64,000 bases of DNA. It comes from Paenibacillus polygoni (GTDB lineage: Bacteria; Bacillota; Bacilli; Paenibacillales; Paenibacillaceae). The stretch covers positions 4,740,001-4,804,000 of the forward strand of contig NZ_CP127162.1 in NCBI RefSeq assembly GCF_030263935.1, written 5' to 3'. Position numbers and translations under genes: made by a program. The notes below the pieces were generated by a model. That model did not search any database. It worked only from the letters and a program-made list of their open reading frames with translations, and was not told the origin of the DNA. The first letter of the stretch is position 1, and every line of letters starts with the position of its first letter. Below are positions 53,693-62,863 of this stretch, piece after piece.

Positions 53693-54139
53693 ATGTTTTC
53701 CTTTTTGTTCACTTTGGTTGTTGCAGCCACATATATAGCCATCAGTCTAATAAAAGGGTACGACTATGATAGTAAACTGCTTACGATTTTTTCATCTGTC
53801 ATTGCAGTTGCTTTCATTGGGACACAATATTTTCTTATGGGAATTGATTCTGTTCTTACAGCCGTTTTCTTGGCTCTAGCATTAACGGCAGTATTTGGTT
53901 ATACAAGTACAGTTTATAGGAAGCAGCAAGGCCAAGTTAGAAAGCCATTAACCCCTTACTAGATCTTATTATGCGGAGCAGCCCCTATCGCTTTCATTGC
54001 CTTCTATGAACTGATTATGTTAAGAACGCCTCCAGCAGATGTTCCATGGCTTGAAATTGTGATTCGCATTACGCTTACTGTTGTCGTACCTATGTTTATC
54101 TTCCGTTACCTTGAAAAGCGAAAATCACATTCTGAATAA
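53693..54139 (+). pseudogene. Small membrane protein gene interrupted by an in-frame TAG
   Basis: The frame starts at 53693 behind AAGAGGTGAT and encodes 89 residues with three hydrophobic helices (FSFLFTLVVAATYIAISLI and others) up to a TAG at 53960. The same frame continues without a gap for 58 more codons, again with membrane-like sequence (AAPIAFIAFYELIML; IVIRITLTVVVPMFIFRYLE), to a TAA at 54137. The second part has no start or ribosome binding site of its own. It is either a recent nonsense mutation or a short functional protein. The family is unknown. Confidence 0.65.
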
Positions 54140-54154
54140 AGAAAAGACAGCATG

Positions 54155-55168
54155 TTATAGAAAGATCTTCTTCCCTGTCCTTGCACTCTCTAGAGCGTAA
54201 AAAACCATGGCTGCACTATGGATGTGATCCAACGCATCGGTTTCTGCCGGTCTATCTTCCTCTAGTGCGGTAAACATCTCATCTAGGCATCCATTATGCC
54301 CTTCCCTTCCGTTCCAACTTGCTTTTGCTTCCGTTCGGACAACCTCATGAAAGAACCCGTCACCAGCGTGTTCTTTCCTTTGCTCGCTATAAGGCATATG
54401 GATTCCGTCCCAGCGGGCAGTGCCCTCACTTCCCACCACTCGCCAGTCTGCTTCCCATGAGGTAGGCAGGCCGATGGCTGACCAAGACCCGCGATAGCTA
54501 AATACAGAACCATCACTCATTTCAAAAATGCAGATCGCAGAAGCGTTTCCCTGATACCAGGAGCCTTCTGCATTATATTCATGACAGTACACCGATACCG
54601 GATTTGCTCCCGTAATAAACCGGGCTTGGTCAAATGTATGAATCGCCATATCAATAATAAGCGGGCTGTCCATGACATCCCGAAACCCGCCAAACCGAGG
54701 CCCAAGGAAAAAGTCAGCGTGTATTGATCCTATTTTGCCAATAGCCCCTGATTGTAAATGGTCACGAAGTGCTCGAATTTGCTTGAGATAACGGCGGTTT
54801 TGCATCACAGCATATCGCTTACCCGTACGCTTACTGACCTCCACAATCTCGCGTGCATCTTCTAGAGATTCTGCCATGGGTTTCTCCCCAAATACATGGC
54901 ATCCCGCCTCAAGCGCTGTAGTTACCACTGATTTATGACTTGAAGGTATCGTTACGTCAAATACTAGATTCGCATTCACAGACTGAAGAGCAGCACTAAG
55001 ATCGCTGTAGATCGGCACCTTAAGTCCTCTCTTCTCTGCCATCTTCACCGCATTTTCCTCATATATATCTACTAAGGCAGCAATATGTACATCGTCCCGC
55101 TTTGCCGCATAGTCTAACCAGGCGTTCGACATCCCGCCGCAGCCTGCCACAATAACTTGATGATTCAT
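54155..55168 (-). CDS. Gfo/Idh/MocA-family oxidoreductase
   Basis: A 337-residue NAD(P)-dependent sugar dehydrogenase-like protein: Rossmann start VIVAGCGGMSNAW, the EKP motif in HVFGEKPMAESLEDA near residue 95, and DMAIHTFDQARFITG with the family His near residue 178. It lies between the esterase-lyase gene and the oligosaccharide importer, transcribed in the same direction, and probably acts on an unsaturated uronide or rhamnose derivative from pectin. The substrate is inference. Confidence 0.87.
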   Translation of the reverse strand: MNHQVIVAGCGGMSNAWLDYAAKRDDVHIAALVDIYEENAVKMAEKRGLKVPIYSDLSAALQSVNANLVFDVTIPSSHKSVVTTALEAGCHVFGEKPMAESLEDAREIVEVSKRTGKRYAVMQNRRYLKQIRALRDHLQSGAIGKIGSIHADFFLGPRFGGFRDVMDSPLIIDMAIHTFDQARFITGANPVSVYCHEYNAEGSWYQGNASAICIFEMSDGSVFSYRGSWSAIGLPTSWEADWRVVGSEGTARWDGIHMPYSEQRKEHAGDGFFHEVVRTEAKASWNGREGHNGCLDEMFTALEEDRPAETDALDHIHSAAMVFYALESARTGKKIFL

Positions 55169-55225
55169 GTTCTCCCTCCTAATTATTATAAAATTAGTAA
55201 TTATAGGAATTATATGTTTTAAATC

Positions 55226-55270
55226 TAAAAAAAACCAGCTCTCACTTCACATCGCGAGGGACTGGTTTTC
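55226..55270 (-). terminator. Rho-independent terminator of the importer operon
   Basis: Minus-strand stem AAAACCAG / CTGGTTTT with an inner CTCGCGATGTGAAGTGAG hairpin, then TTTT. Separates the importer genes from the Gfo/Idh gene. Confidence 0.75.
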
Positions 55271-55317
55271 TTTGTTATTTATGCGGGAGGAATTGCCTTG
55301 TTTTCTAATGCGGTAAA

Positions 55318-56226
55318 CTAACCTTTAATACCGGAATTCAGGTTAATGGATTGAACAAAATACTTCTGTGCAAATAAGAACAGTAGCAAAGTAGGGATAA
55401 TAGCAAGAATGGCAGATCCCATCAATTGTCCGATCATACGGTAGTTTCCATAAATATCTTGTAATAAAAGAAGTCCTGCTGTAACCGGCATTTTCTCAAC
55501 ATCCGTATACACGATAACCGGCCAGAGGAAGTCATTCCATGATCCGGTGAAAGAGAAGAGCGCGCACACAATTAAGATGGGTTTAACCAGTGGAACGATA
55601 ATAGATAAATAGATTCTAAAATCAGATGCCCCATCGACACGAGCCGATTCGTCTAGATCTTTGGGAAGTCCATTCATGAACTGTCTCACGAGGAATATAT
55701 TCCCCATCCCTGCTAAACCAGGAATAATCATAGCCCAAGCTGTATTTACCCAACCGAATGCATCAATAATTTTGTAAGAAGGAATAAGATTGACGACACC
55801 TGGAAAGAAAGAAATCCCAAGTAGTGTAAAAAATAAAGTATCTCTTCCTTTAAATTTCATACGGGAATACCCGTAACCTGTTAATGAAATAATGACAACA
55901 ACGAGCAGTGTATGTGTCGTTGCGATAAACAGGGAGTTCCATAGCCACCGTAGAATAGGGGCTGTAGACGTATTCGTTAAAGTTGCAATATAATTGTCAA
56001 TCGTCCAATCTTTAGGCAACAATCTAAAACCGGAAGATACGACTTCAGTTTGAGATCTAAAAGATGTGGAAATCCCGAAGACGACAGGGATGATCCAAAT
56101 CAGGCAAAGTAATATTAAGAAAGTATAAGCTGCGTATTTAGATACGCTATTATCGGAAGGTTTCTTTTTCCCTCGAGTATTCCTTTTCAAGGGCTGATCA
56201 ATCTGATTCACTAACGGATTTGACAT
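55318..56226 (-). CDS. Oligosaccharide ABC permease, MalG type
   Basis: A 302-residue membrane subunit with six helices after a Lys/Arg-rich N-terminal tail (LKRNTRGKKKPSDN). The ATPase-contact EAA loop reads DESARVDGASDFRIYLSIIV. It ends KYFVQSINLNSGIKG, a complete family C-terminus. It is the last gene of the importer operon next to the rhamnogalacturonan enzyme. Confidence 0.93.
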   Translation of the reverse strand: MSNPLVNQIDQPLKRNTRGKKKPSDNSVSKYAAYTFLILLCLIWIIPVVFGISTSFRSQTEVVSSGFRLLPKDWTIDNYIATLTNTSTAPILRWLWNSLFIATTHTLLVVVIISLTGYGYSRMKFKGRDTLFFTLLGISFFPGVVNLIPSYKIIDAFGWVNTAWAMIIPGLAGMGNIFLVRQFMNGLPKDLDESARVDGASDFRIYLSIIVPLVKPILIVCALFSFTGSWNDFLWPVIVYTDVEKMPVTAGLLLLQDIYGNYRMIGQLMGSAILAIIPTLLLFLFAQKYFVQSINLNSGIKG

Positions 56227-56282
56227 AGCGGTCCATCTACCTTTCCATTTCCATTGTAAGCAAAATATTATTCTCTATGAAC

Positions 56283-57161
56283 TTAAGCAGCGTTTCTGTT
56301 CATCACATAATATTGCAGGGCCGAGATTACTAAGATAACGAGTCCGAGCAGTACTGCCATAGCAGATGCCATACCGGCAATGGATTCTCCGTTACCAAAC
56401 GCCAACTGACGGATATACATCATGAGCACATGGGTGCTTTGGCGCGGTCCGCCGTCTGTCATCATTAACGGCTGTCCAAATACGTTAAAGGCACCCCCGG
56501 TAGTCATAACGAAAGTATAGATTAACGGGAAACGGATGGAAGGCAAGGTAATGCTGGCAAATCTCCGGACAGGTCCTGCCCCATCAAGTTCTGCAGATTC
56601 ATACAAATCTTGCGATACTCCACTGATGGAAGCGCGGTAGATAATCATATTACCGCCAACACCGCCCCAGACTGTAATCACGAAGATAATAATCCAGGCA
56701 TAAGGCTGAGTAGCAGGCCATGCAACATCGGAACCAAATAAGTTCCCCGTAATACCGAGCTGTTTATTAAAGATCAGTAGCCAGATCAGAGCTGCTGCTG
56801 ATATAGAAATAAGTCCCGGAATGTAAATTATGGACTGGATCAGGTTTTTCATTTTTACTTGTTTATGCTCTAAGGCAACCGCGATCATCAAAGGAATGAT
56901 GATGAGAAGAGGGACACTGATGCCCACAAAAATAAAGGTGTTTTTCATCCCATTAAAAAACTGAGTATGAAACGTAGAATCTTGGTTAAACAGAATCGTT
57001 TTATAGTTATCTAAACCTACCCAAACTGGTTCATTCATTAAGTTCCATTTTGTGAATGATGCATAAATACCATAGATCGTTGGAAGCAGTATAAAGATAG
57101 CGAATAATATAATATGAGGGCCTACAAAGAAAGCGGGAGCCCAGTTAATTTTCTTTTTCAT
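56283..57161 (-). CDS. Oligosaccharide ABC permease, MalF type
   Basis: A 292-residue permease with six helices. EAA loop: YESAELDGAGPVRRFASITL. The N-terminus has PHIILFAIFILLPTIYGIYA. It sits between the binding-protein gene and the MalG-type permease in one operon. Confidence 0.93.
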   Translation of the reverse strand: MKKKINWAPAFFVGPHIILFAIFILLPTIYGIYASFTKWNLMNEPVWVGLDNYKTILFNQDSTFHTQFFNGMKNTFIFVGISVPLLIIIPLMIAVALEHKQVKMKNLIQSIIYIPGLISISAAALIWLLIFNKQLGITGNLFGSDVAWPATQPYAWIIIFVITVWGGVGGNMIIYRASISGVSQDLYESAELDGAGPVRRFASITLPSIRFPLIYTFVMTTGGAFNVFGQPLMMTDGGPRQSTHVLMMYIRQLAFGNGESIAGMASAMAVLLGLVILVISALQYYVMNRNAA

Positions 57162-57242
57162 AGGAAATCATTTCTCCTTCTGAATAAAGTAATGTGCCAA
57201 TGGATGGCACATTACTTTATACAATCTATTCAGTTCTAGCCC

Positions 57243-58481
57243 TTACTGTCCGCCTGTACCTTCTGCAATTTTATCTTCTACAAATTTTTGCATTGTTTTT
57301 AGTGTTTCATCAATGTCCACATTACCGCGAGCCAGCTCAAGTGCATAAGTATCTACCGCTTCAGCAACGTATGCATAGTATTCATATGTGTAGATGTACA
57401 AAGATTCAATCTCTTTCTCATTAGAAGTAAAGAAGGACTGCATATATTCTTGGTACTCAGGGCTTTCGTTAACTTGCTTACTTGCTACGTTTTGTCCAGC
57501 TTTTGCCCATTCAAGGGAATTCTCACGGATAAATTCAAGGAATTTCGCAATTCCCGCTTCTTTCTCATCTGTTCTCTCATCGTTTTTCAGCATAGCGAAC
57601 AAGTGAGAAGAAGATCTGTTTGTGAATTTATCTTTAGTTGGAGAGTACACATTTGTTACACCAAAGTTCAATCCCTCAACACCAGCATGAGCTGTGGAAC
57701 TCCAAGTTCCATCTGTAGAGAATAGAACGTTACCAGATTGGAACATCAGGTAGCCGTCTTCACCATAAGGTGTCATCAAGCCAGCGTCCGCAATTCTCTT
57801 CACTTCTTCAAAAGCTTTTTTCATAACAGGTGTATTCACTGCAGGTTTACCATCTTCTTGGATGTCTCCGCCGAGATTCTGAATTTGAGATAGGATAACC
57901 CAGCCGAGCAAGGCATCATTTACTACAAAGTCACCATCATCCAATTTACCTTGCAAGGAAAGCATCTCATCAATAGTTACGACGTCATCATCAAGGAAAG
58001 ATTCAGCATCGTATTTCTTAAGCAAATCTTTGTTGTAATACATAACCACACTATGAATGTCCAAAGGAACTGTATACTGAGTGCCATCAATCGTTCCTGT
58101 TGACCAGGCTTGAGGAAGATAATTTTCTTGTTTAAGTTCAGGCTCAGCAGCCATCACATTTGTCATATCTTCTAAAGCACCTTGTTTAACATACCCTGGA
58201 ACACGGTCAGCATGGATAATAGATAGATCGGGAACCCCTTTACCGGAGTTTAGTACGGTAGAGTTCTTCGTATACATATCTGACGTAATTACATGCTTAA
58301 CCTTTATTTCAGGATTAGTCGCATTGTAATCCTTAACGAGCTGATCCATGTAAGCACCATCGTCACCCGTTAGTGGCGTCCAAAATACAATTGTGTTTTT
58401 ATCATTCCCACCACAACCGGACAAAACTGTAATTAGCACAACAGCAAGAAGTAAAGATGTAAGACCCCGCATTTTTTTCAA
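57243..58481 (-). CDS. Oligosaccharide-binding lipoprotein of pectin-linked importer
   Basis: A 412-residue SBP family 1 lipoprotein, lipobox LSGCG (Cys at residue 23). Motifs: VFWTPLTGDDGAYMDQLVKD, TVPLDIHSVVMYYNKDLLKK and DEMLSLQGKL. It heads the importer operon and would bind oligosaccharides released by the esterase-lyase. The promoter has a strong -35/-10 pair and a cre site overlapping the -35. The divergent regulator starts 236 bp away. Confidence 0.92.
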   Translation of the reverse strand: MKKMRGLTSLLLAVVLITVLSGCGGNDKNTIVFWTPLTGDDGAYMDQLVKDYNATNPEIKVKHVITSDMYTKNSTVLNSGKGVPDLSIIHADRVPGYVKQGALEDMTNVMAAEPELKQENYLPQAWSTGTIDGTQYTVPLDIHSVVMYYNKDLLKKYDAESFLDDDVVTIDEMLSLQGKLDDGDFVVNDALLGWVILSQIQNLGGDIQEDGKPAVNTPVMKKAFEEVKRIADAGLMTPYGEDGYLMFQSGNVLFSTDGTWSSTAHAGVEGLNFGVTNVYSPTKDKFTNRSSSHLFAMLKNDERTDEKEAGIAKFLEFIRENSLEWAKAGQNVASKQVNESPEYQEYMQSFFTSNEKEIESLYIYTYEYYAYVAEAVDTYALELARGNVDIDETLKTMQKFVEDKIAEGTGGQ

Positions 58482-58532
58482 GACGTTTTCCTCCCGTTTT
58501 CTGTATATTGAAAAATATTACAATTCGCAATC

Positions 58533-58562
58533 ATCATACATCTATACTGAAAGCGGTGTCAA
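58533..58562 (-). promoter_or_regulatory. Importer promoter with overlapping cre site
   Basis: Minus strand TTGACA (58557-58562), 18 bp, TATGAT (58533-58538). The sequence TGAAAGCGGTGTCA at 58548-58561 is a full match to the cre consensus and overlaps the -35, so CcpA would block polymerase. Two direct repeats of TTACTTTGGT at about 58645-58675 lie between this promoter and the divergent regulator and may be its binding site. Confidence 0.72.
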
Positions 58563-58716
58563 TAACTTTTATGTAAATTTAATTCTTTATTTTAAAGTAA
58601 AGTTAACAAAAACGTTAATCAAACGGATGTATACAGTATCATTATTTACTTTGGTTACCTTTCGTGTTACTTTGGTACTGGTTAATAAATGTCAAGATTA
58701 ATTATTTGGGAAAGAA

Positions 58717-59628
58717 GTGGATAACATGCAGCTGGAAATCGATAAGTCCTCGCTCGTTGTTTACGAAGCCTTGGCAAGTGAAGTGCGAATTAGAATCATT
58801 CAGTTACTTTCAAAGAATAAAATGAACATCAAAGATCTAGCAGAAGAGCTGCAAATTAGCAGTCCGATTGTTACTAAACATATCAAGAAGCTGGAGGATG
58901 CCGGGATTATTAAGACAGAAAAGGTCCCCGGAAAGTCTGGTCTTCAAAAAATCTCCACTCTTAGAGTCGATCACATTGAAATTAATTTTCCCAAAAAGAT
59001 CTTTCATTCTTTTGCCTCTTATGAGACCTCTGTTCCGATCGGTCACTATAACGATTTCGATCTGAAACCAACCTGTGGTCTTGCTACGGATAAAGAGTTT
59101 ATAGGAAGAGTGGATGAACCAAAGTATTTCATGGATTCAAAGCGGGTAGATGCGGAGATATTATGGTTTACTCAGGGGTTTGTTCAGTACAATATCGCTA
59201 ATTTTCTAAAAAAAGAAGAAGAACTTCAACAATTCGAAATCAGCTTAGAGATTGCCTCCGAATTCCCTTTCTCCAACGATGTATGGCCTTCTGACATCAC
59301 TTTCTCTCTCAATGGATTAGAGCTCGGAACATGGACAAGTCCAGGGGATTTTGGAGATGCAAGAGGGAAATTCACACCGAAGTGGTGGCCGCATAATATT
59401 AACCAGTATGGTTTGTTAAAAACCATTCGTATTACAAGCCATGGCACCTATATTGACGGGGATCCGATCTCAACGGTTTCGGTGAAAGATTTAGATACCA
59501 CCTGCAGTCGTTGGACCTTCCGTATTGAAGTAAAAGAAGATGCGAAGCATATTGGCGGAGCAACTCTATTTGGCAAGAAATTTGGGAATCATGATCAAGA
59601 TATCGTATTTAAACTATATTATCTATAA
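58717..59628 (+). CDS. ArsR-like winged-helix regulator with large C-terminal domain
   Basis: A 303-residue protein. Residues 10-85 form an ArsR-type winged helix (ALASEVRIRIIQLLSKNKMN; DLAEELQISSPIVTKHIKKL). The remaining 210 residues are unlike usual ArsR proteins, and look mostly beta-rich with SLNGLELGTWTSPGDFGDAR and KFTPKWWPHNINQYG, perhaps a sugar-binding sensor. It is divergent to the importer operon and probably controls it. The start is GTG at 58717 or ATG at 58726; neither has an ideal site. Confidence 0.8.
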   Translation: MDNMQLEIDKSSLVVYEALASEVRIRIIQLLSKNKMNIKDLAEELQISSPIVTKHIKKLEDAGIIKTEKVPGKSGLQKISTLRVDHIEINFPKKIFHSFASYETSVPIGHYNDFDLKPTCGLATDKEFIGRVDEPKYFMDSKRVDAEILWFTQGFVQYNIANFLKKEEELQQFEISLEIASEFPFSNDVWPSDITFSLNGLELGTWTSPGDFGDARGKFTPKWWPHNINQYGLLKTIRITSHGTYIDGDPISTVSVKDLDTTCSRWTFRIEVKEDAKHIGGATLFGKKFGNHDQDIVFKLYYL

Positions 59629-59721
59629 TTGACCTTACCCTCAGAAGAAAGTCATCCAAGACAAAGAACATCCATTCCTCGGATGTCCGTAATATAAGTG
59701 ATATTCTCTTCTCTTTTTCTG

Positions 59722-60522
59722 TCACCATTGCTCTAGCATGCGAAGTGTAACGACTACATCAATATCTTCCATCAGTGAATCTATGACGAGGGTGAGATTC
59801 GTTCCATCTTCTAGATAGCACATCACACCCTCTTCCATTAGATTAACGGAGGTTTTGGTAAATGCTCCGGCTATGCCTGTCAGGGTCCCTTGGGTAACAA
59901 CTCGTCCATTCGTAACGACCGAGCACGTTGTATTTACTTCTAACGCGGTTTCTTCTGCAGGAATCTGCGTAGTCGGCGTAGGATACTGAATAAAATTCCC
60001 GTCGATGTTCCCTCCTTGGATCAAGGTATATCTAGCAGGGTTCCTTGTTAGAATATCTAACCCTTCTACATAGACAGAAGCGGCTACGCCATATGGATTC
60101 GTAAAGGAAAGGTTTTTCCTAAAACTTATGACAGCATAATTATCAACTTGTGTAATAGAATTGACAGATCTAATCTCAGAAGTGACTCTACTGATATTTA
60201 CCTCCTCCATGTCTATTGGAGTATAGAGTCCCCCTGCATCAACTCCGTATAAGGCGATTTCTAACCCTAGGGTCGAGTAAATGGCATTAATCTGAAAATG
60301 GTCATATCCCACGTCATATGTGCGGGTGATTATTTCCTCTGTATCCAAGAAAAAAAGATCTTCTGCAAAAGGAGCTTGCTGGCTCCCGTTATTCACGAGA
60401 CCCTTCAAGTAACAAAGCCCAGAAGAGGTATTATTATTAATGACTTTGACAATGACTTGAACGTATGGCCTATCCCCTTGAATCGGTATATTTATCAGAT
60501 TTCCTGTCGTAATAGATGGCAT
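59722..60522 (-). CDS. Hypothetical beta-rich protein, possibly spore-associated
   Basis: A 266-residue protein without signal peptide or membrane helix. It is rich in Asn, Thr, Val and Ile with repeated short strands (GNLINIPIQGDRPYVQVIVK; LYGVDAGGLYTPIDME). I do not recognise the family. The start follows AAGGGGGG. The sequence CATATAATA 36 bp upstream resembles the -10 of mother-cell sporulation promoters, so a coat or exosporium role is possible, but that is inference. Confidence 0.65.
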   Translation of the reverse strand: MPSITTGNLINIPIQGDRPYVQVIVKVINNNTSSGLCYLKGLVNNGSQQAPFAEDLFFLDTEEIITRTYDVGYDHFQINAIYSTLGLEIALYGVDAGGLYTPIDMEEVNISRVTSEIRSVNSITQVDNYAVISFRKNLSFTNPYGVAASVYVEGLDILTRNPARYTLIQGGNIDGNFIQYPTPTTQIPAEETALEVNTTCSVVTNGRVVTQGTLTGIAGAFTKTSVNLMEEGVMCYLEDGTNLTLVIDSLMEDIDVVVTLRMLEQW

Positions 60523-60557
60523 ACGGTCCCCCCTTTTCCCTCTCTTGATCCACCTGA

Positions 60558-60566
60558 TATTATATG
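60558..60566 (-). promoter_or_regulatory. SigE/SigK-like -10 element
   Basis: Minus strand CATATAATA fits CATAnnnTA. An AC dinucleotide 18 bp upstream could be the short -35 of SigK. The evidence is weak by itself. Confidence 0.3.
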
Positions 60567-60673
60567 CTCCGATGATTATAAAAAGTTCGGGTGTTATGAT
60601 ATAGTAGACTAGGCTTTGGTCTCCTTTTGGCCAATTACAACATATTGTAACTGCCTGTCATTCTACTCTTGAG

Positions 60674-60688
60674 TGATAATAGTTATCA
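60674..60688. promoter_or_regulatory. Fur box upstream of FecCD permease genes
   Basis: TGATAATAGTTATCA differs from the Fur consensus TGATAATnATTATCA at one position and is a near-perfect palindrome. It lies 24 bp before the start codon of the first permease, so iron would repress the operon. Confidence 0.8.
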
Positions 60689-60711
60689 CCACCACTGCTG
60701 AAATAGGAGTC

Positions 60712-61764
60712 ATGAAATTGAATAATTCAGTCTCAAAAGATCATAATTCTTCAAAATTAAAAATACATGCCAGACCTGTCAGAGCTTTTTTGACTCTCAC
60801 TATAGGTCTGATTGCTGTCATTCTATTCATGGGTATATCGATTGCTGTGGGTGCAGCGGATATTCAGCTTTCTACGGTTTATGAATCCCTTGTTAACTTC
60901 AATCCAGACGTAACCCAGCACACCATTATTCATGAGCTCAGAATTCCGCGTTCGATCGCTGATGTACTCATTGGCGCAGCCTTTGCAGTCGCCGGTGCAG
61001 TCATGCAAGGGATGACGAGAAACCCGCTTGCTGATTCAGGTCTTCTTGGTATTAATTCAGGTGCAATTTTCATGATTGCCGTCGCACTGGCCTTCTTCCC
61101 AGAAATGTCCTATAACGGTACGATGATCTTCGCCTTTGTTGGTGCCTTTATCGCAACCGCGCTTGTATATGGTACAAGTTCTCTAGGTAAAGCGAGAGTC
61201 ACTCCGATTCGGCTCGTGCTTGCAGGTGCTGCAGTCTCTGCGCTGCTAACTGCGCTGAGCCAAGGGATTGCGATTCACTTTAGGCTGAGCCAAGATCTTG
61301 CTTATTGGGTCGCAGGGGGTGTCGCAGGCATTAAAATGCCTCAGGTGTTATCCATTCTTCCATGGATCTCCTTTGCACTGATTGCCGCCATGCTGGTCTC
61401 AAGGTCGATTACGCTGATTAGTCTGGGTGATGAAGTGGCATCCGGTCTTGGACAAAAAACGGGCCTAATTAAAATCATTGGCGGTATCATTGTGCTCGTC
61501 CTGGCTGGTGCAGCTGTGTCGGTTGCCGGACCGATTGGCTTTGTTGGACTTGTTGTTCCTCACCTTGTCCGTTACATCGTTGGGGTGGATTATCGTTATA
61601 TTATTCCTTGCTCAGCCGTTGTCGGAAGCCTCTTGATGCTTCTTGCTGATATTGGTGCGAGGATGATTAATCCCCCTTACGAAACACCCATCAGCGCCCT
61701 TTTTGCGCTTGTCGGTGTTCCCTTTTTCCTGTATATCTCACGTAAATCAGGGAGGGGTCTCTAA
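60712..61764 (+). CDS. FecCD-family siderophore ABC permease (first subunit)
   Basis: A 350-residue permease with nine to ten helices. Family motifs: LRIPRSIADVLIGAAFAVAG, VMQGMTRNPLADSGLLGINSG, and the ATPase-contact region GPIGFVGLVVPHLVRYIVG. The start at 60712 has AGGAG. It overlaps the second permease by one base. Similar to FeuB/YfiZ-type subunits. No binding protein or ATPase is next to it. Confidence 0.92.
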   Translation: MKLNNSVSKDHNSSKLKIHARPVRAFLTLTIGLIAVILFMGISIAVGAADIQLSTVYESLVNFNPDVTQHTIIHELRIPRSIADVLIGAAFAVAGAVMQGMTRNPLADSGLLGINSGAIFMIAVALAFFPEMSYNGTMIFAFVGAFIATALVYGTSSLGKARVTPIRLVLAGAAVSALLTALSQGIAIHFRLSQDLAYWVAGGVAGIKMPQVLSILPWISFALIAAMLVSRSITLISLGDEVASGLGQKTGLIKIIGGIIVLVLAGAAVSVAGPIGFVGLVVPHLVRYIVGVDYRYIIPCSAVVGSLLMLLADIGARMINPPYETPISALFALVGVPFFLYISRKSGRGL

Positions 61765-62807
61765 TGAAAAAATCACTTGCTGAACAAATGCAGCAAAGTA
61801 CAGAGAAACGTCGTAAACGCCAGTGGGCAGTCATGATTACTTTTGCTGTCCTCATGATTGCTTTCATCTTCCTTAGTATGAACACTGGTTTTTCGAAGCT
61901 GGCCCCTGCAGAAGTACTAAATACACTCTTTGGCAAAGGTACCTCTCGGCAAAACCTTATTTTGTTCGAATTTCGACTGCCTCGCATTGTAATATCCATG
62001 CTCGTAGGTGCTGGGCTTGCTGTATCAGGCTGCATTCTGCAAGGGGTATCGAGAAATGCGCTTGCGGACCCGGGTATCCTGGGAATCACTTCAGGTTCGG
62101 GGCTCATCGTTGTGCTCTACCTGTCTTTCTACAGCAGCACGGCGAAAGCCCCTACGCTGCTACTGCCTTTTCTCGCCCTAGCTGGCGGTCTAATGGTTGC
62201 AGCTATTATTTATGTACTCTCTTACAGCAAAAAGGATGGGCTGAATCCCAATCGAATGGTGCTGACGGGAATTGCAGTTACTGCAGCTGTGAATGGCCTA
62301 ATGATTGTCCTTATGCTCAGACTTAATCCGAATAAGTACGATATGGTAGCCAGCTGGCTTGCCGGAAGCATATGGGGATCGACCTGGAAGCAGGTACTTA
62401 CTCTCCTGCCTTGGGTGTTGCTGCTTATCGTCTTCGCCTTTTTGAAGTCGCGAAAGCTTGATGCTCTATCACTGGATGAGAACATTGCCTCCTCGCTTGG
62501 AGTAAATCTCAATCGTGAACGGCTATATTTGCTGCTCATTGCGGTAGGATTAGCTGCTGCCTGTGTTGCCTTTACGGGCGGAATTGGATTCGTTGGTCTG
62601 ATTGCTCCCCATCTTGCACGCCGTCTTGTGGGTCCAGGGCACCGAATGTTGCTGCCTGCATCCGCACTCGGCGGCGCCCTGCTGCTGCTCATGGCAGATA
62701 CGCTTGGCCGATTGGTATTTCCTGCTACGGAAATACATGCCGGAATTATGGTGGCTATTATCGGTGCTCCCTACTTCCTTTATTTGTTGTCCAAGTCAAA
62801 AATGTAA
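61764..62807 (+). CDS. FecCD-family siderophore ABC permease (second subunit)
   Basis: A 347-residue partner of the preceding permease. Motifs: FRLPRIVISMLVGAGLAVSG, LQGVSRNALADPGILGITSG and GGIGFVGLIAPHLARRLVGP. The pair forms the heterodimeric membrane channel for a ferric siderophore. A strong terminator follows, so the operon ends without a binding protein or ATPase, which must be encoded elsewhere. Confidence 0.92.
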   Translation: MKKSLAEQMQQSTEKRRKRQWAVMITFAVLMIAFIFLSMNTGFSKLAPAEVLNTLFGKGTSRQNLILFEFRLPRIVISMLVGAGLAVSGCILQGVSRNALADPGILGITSGSGLIVVLYLSFYSSTAKAPTLLLPFLALAGGLMVAAIIYVLSYSKKDGLNPNRMVLTGIAVTAAVNGLMIVLMLRLNPNKYDMVASWLAGSIWGSTWKQVLTLLPWVLLLIVFAFLKSRKLDALSLDENIASSLGVNLNRERLYLLLIAVGLAAACVAFTGGIGFVGLIAPHLARRLVGPGHRMLLPASALGGALLLLMADTLGRLVFPATEIHAGIMVAIIGAPYFLYLLSKSKM

Positions 62808-62828
62808 GCAGGTCAGATCGAGTGGAAT

Positions 62829-62863
62829 GAAGCTGCCAAGCCTATGCTTGGCAGCTTTTTTTT
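62829..62863 (+). terminator. Rho-independent terminator after FecCD genes
   Basis: Perfect stem AGCTGCCAAG / CTTGGCAGCT with a six-base loop, followed by TTTTTTT. Confidence 0.95.
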
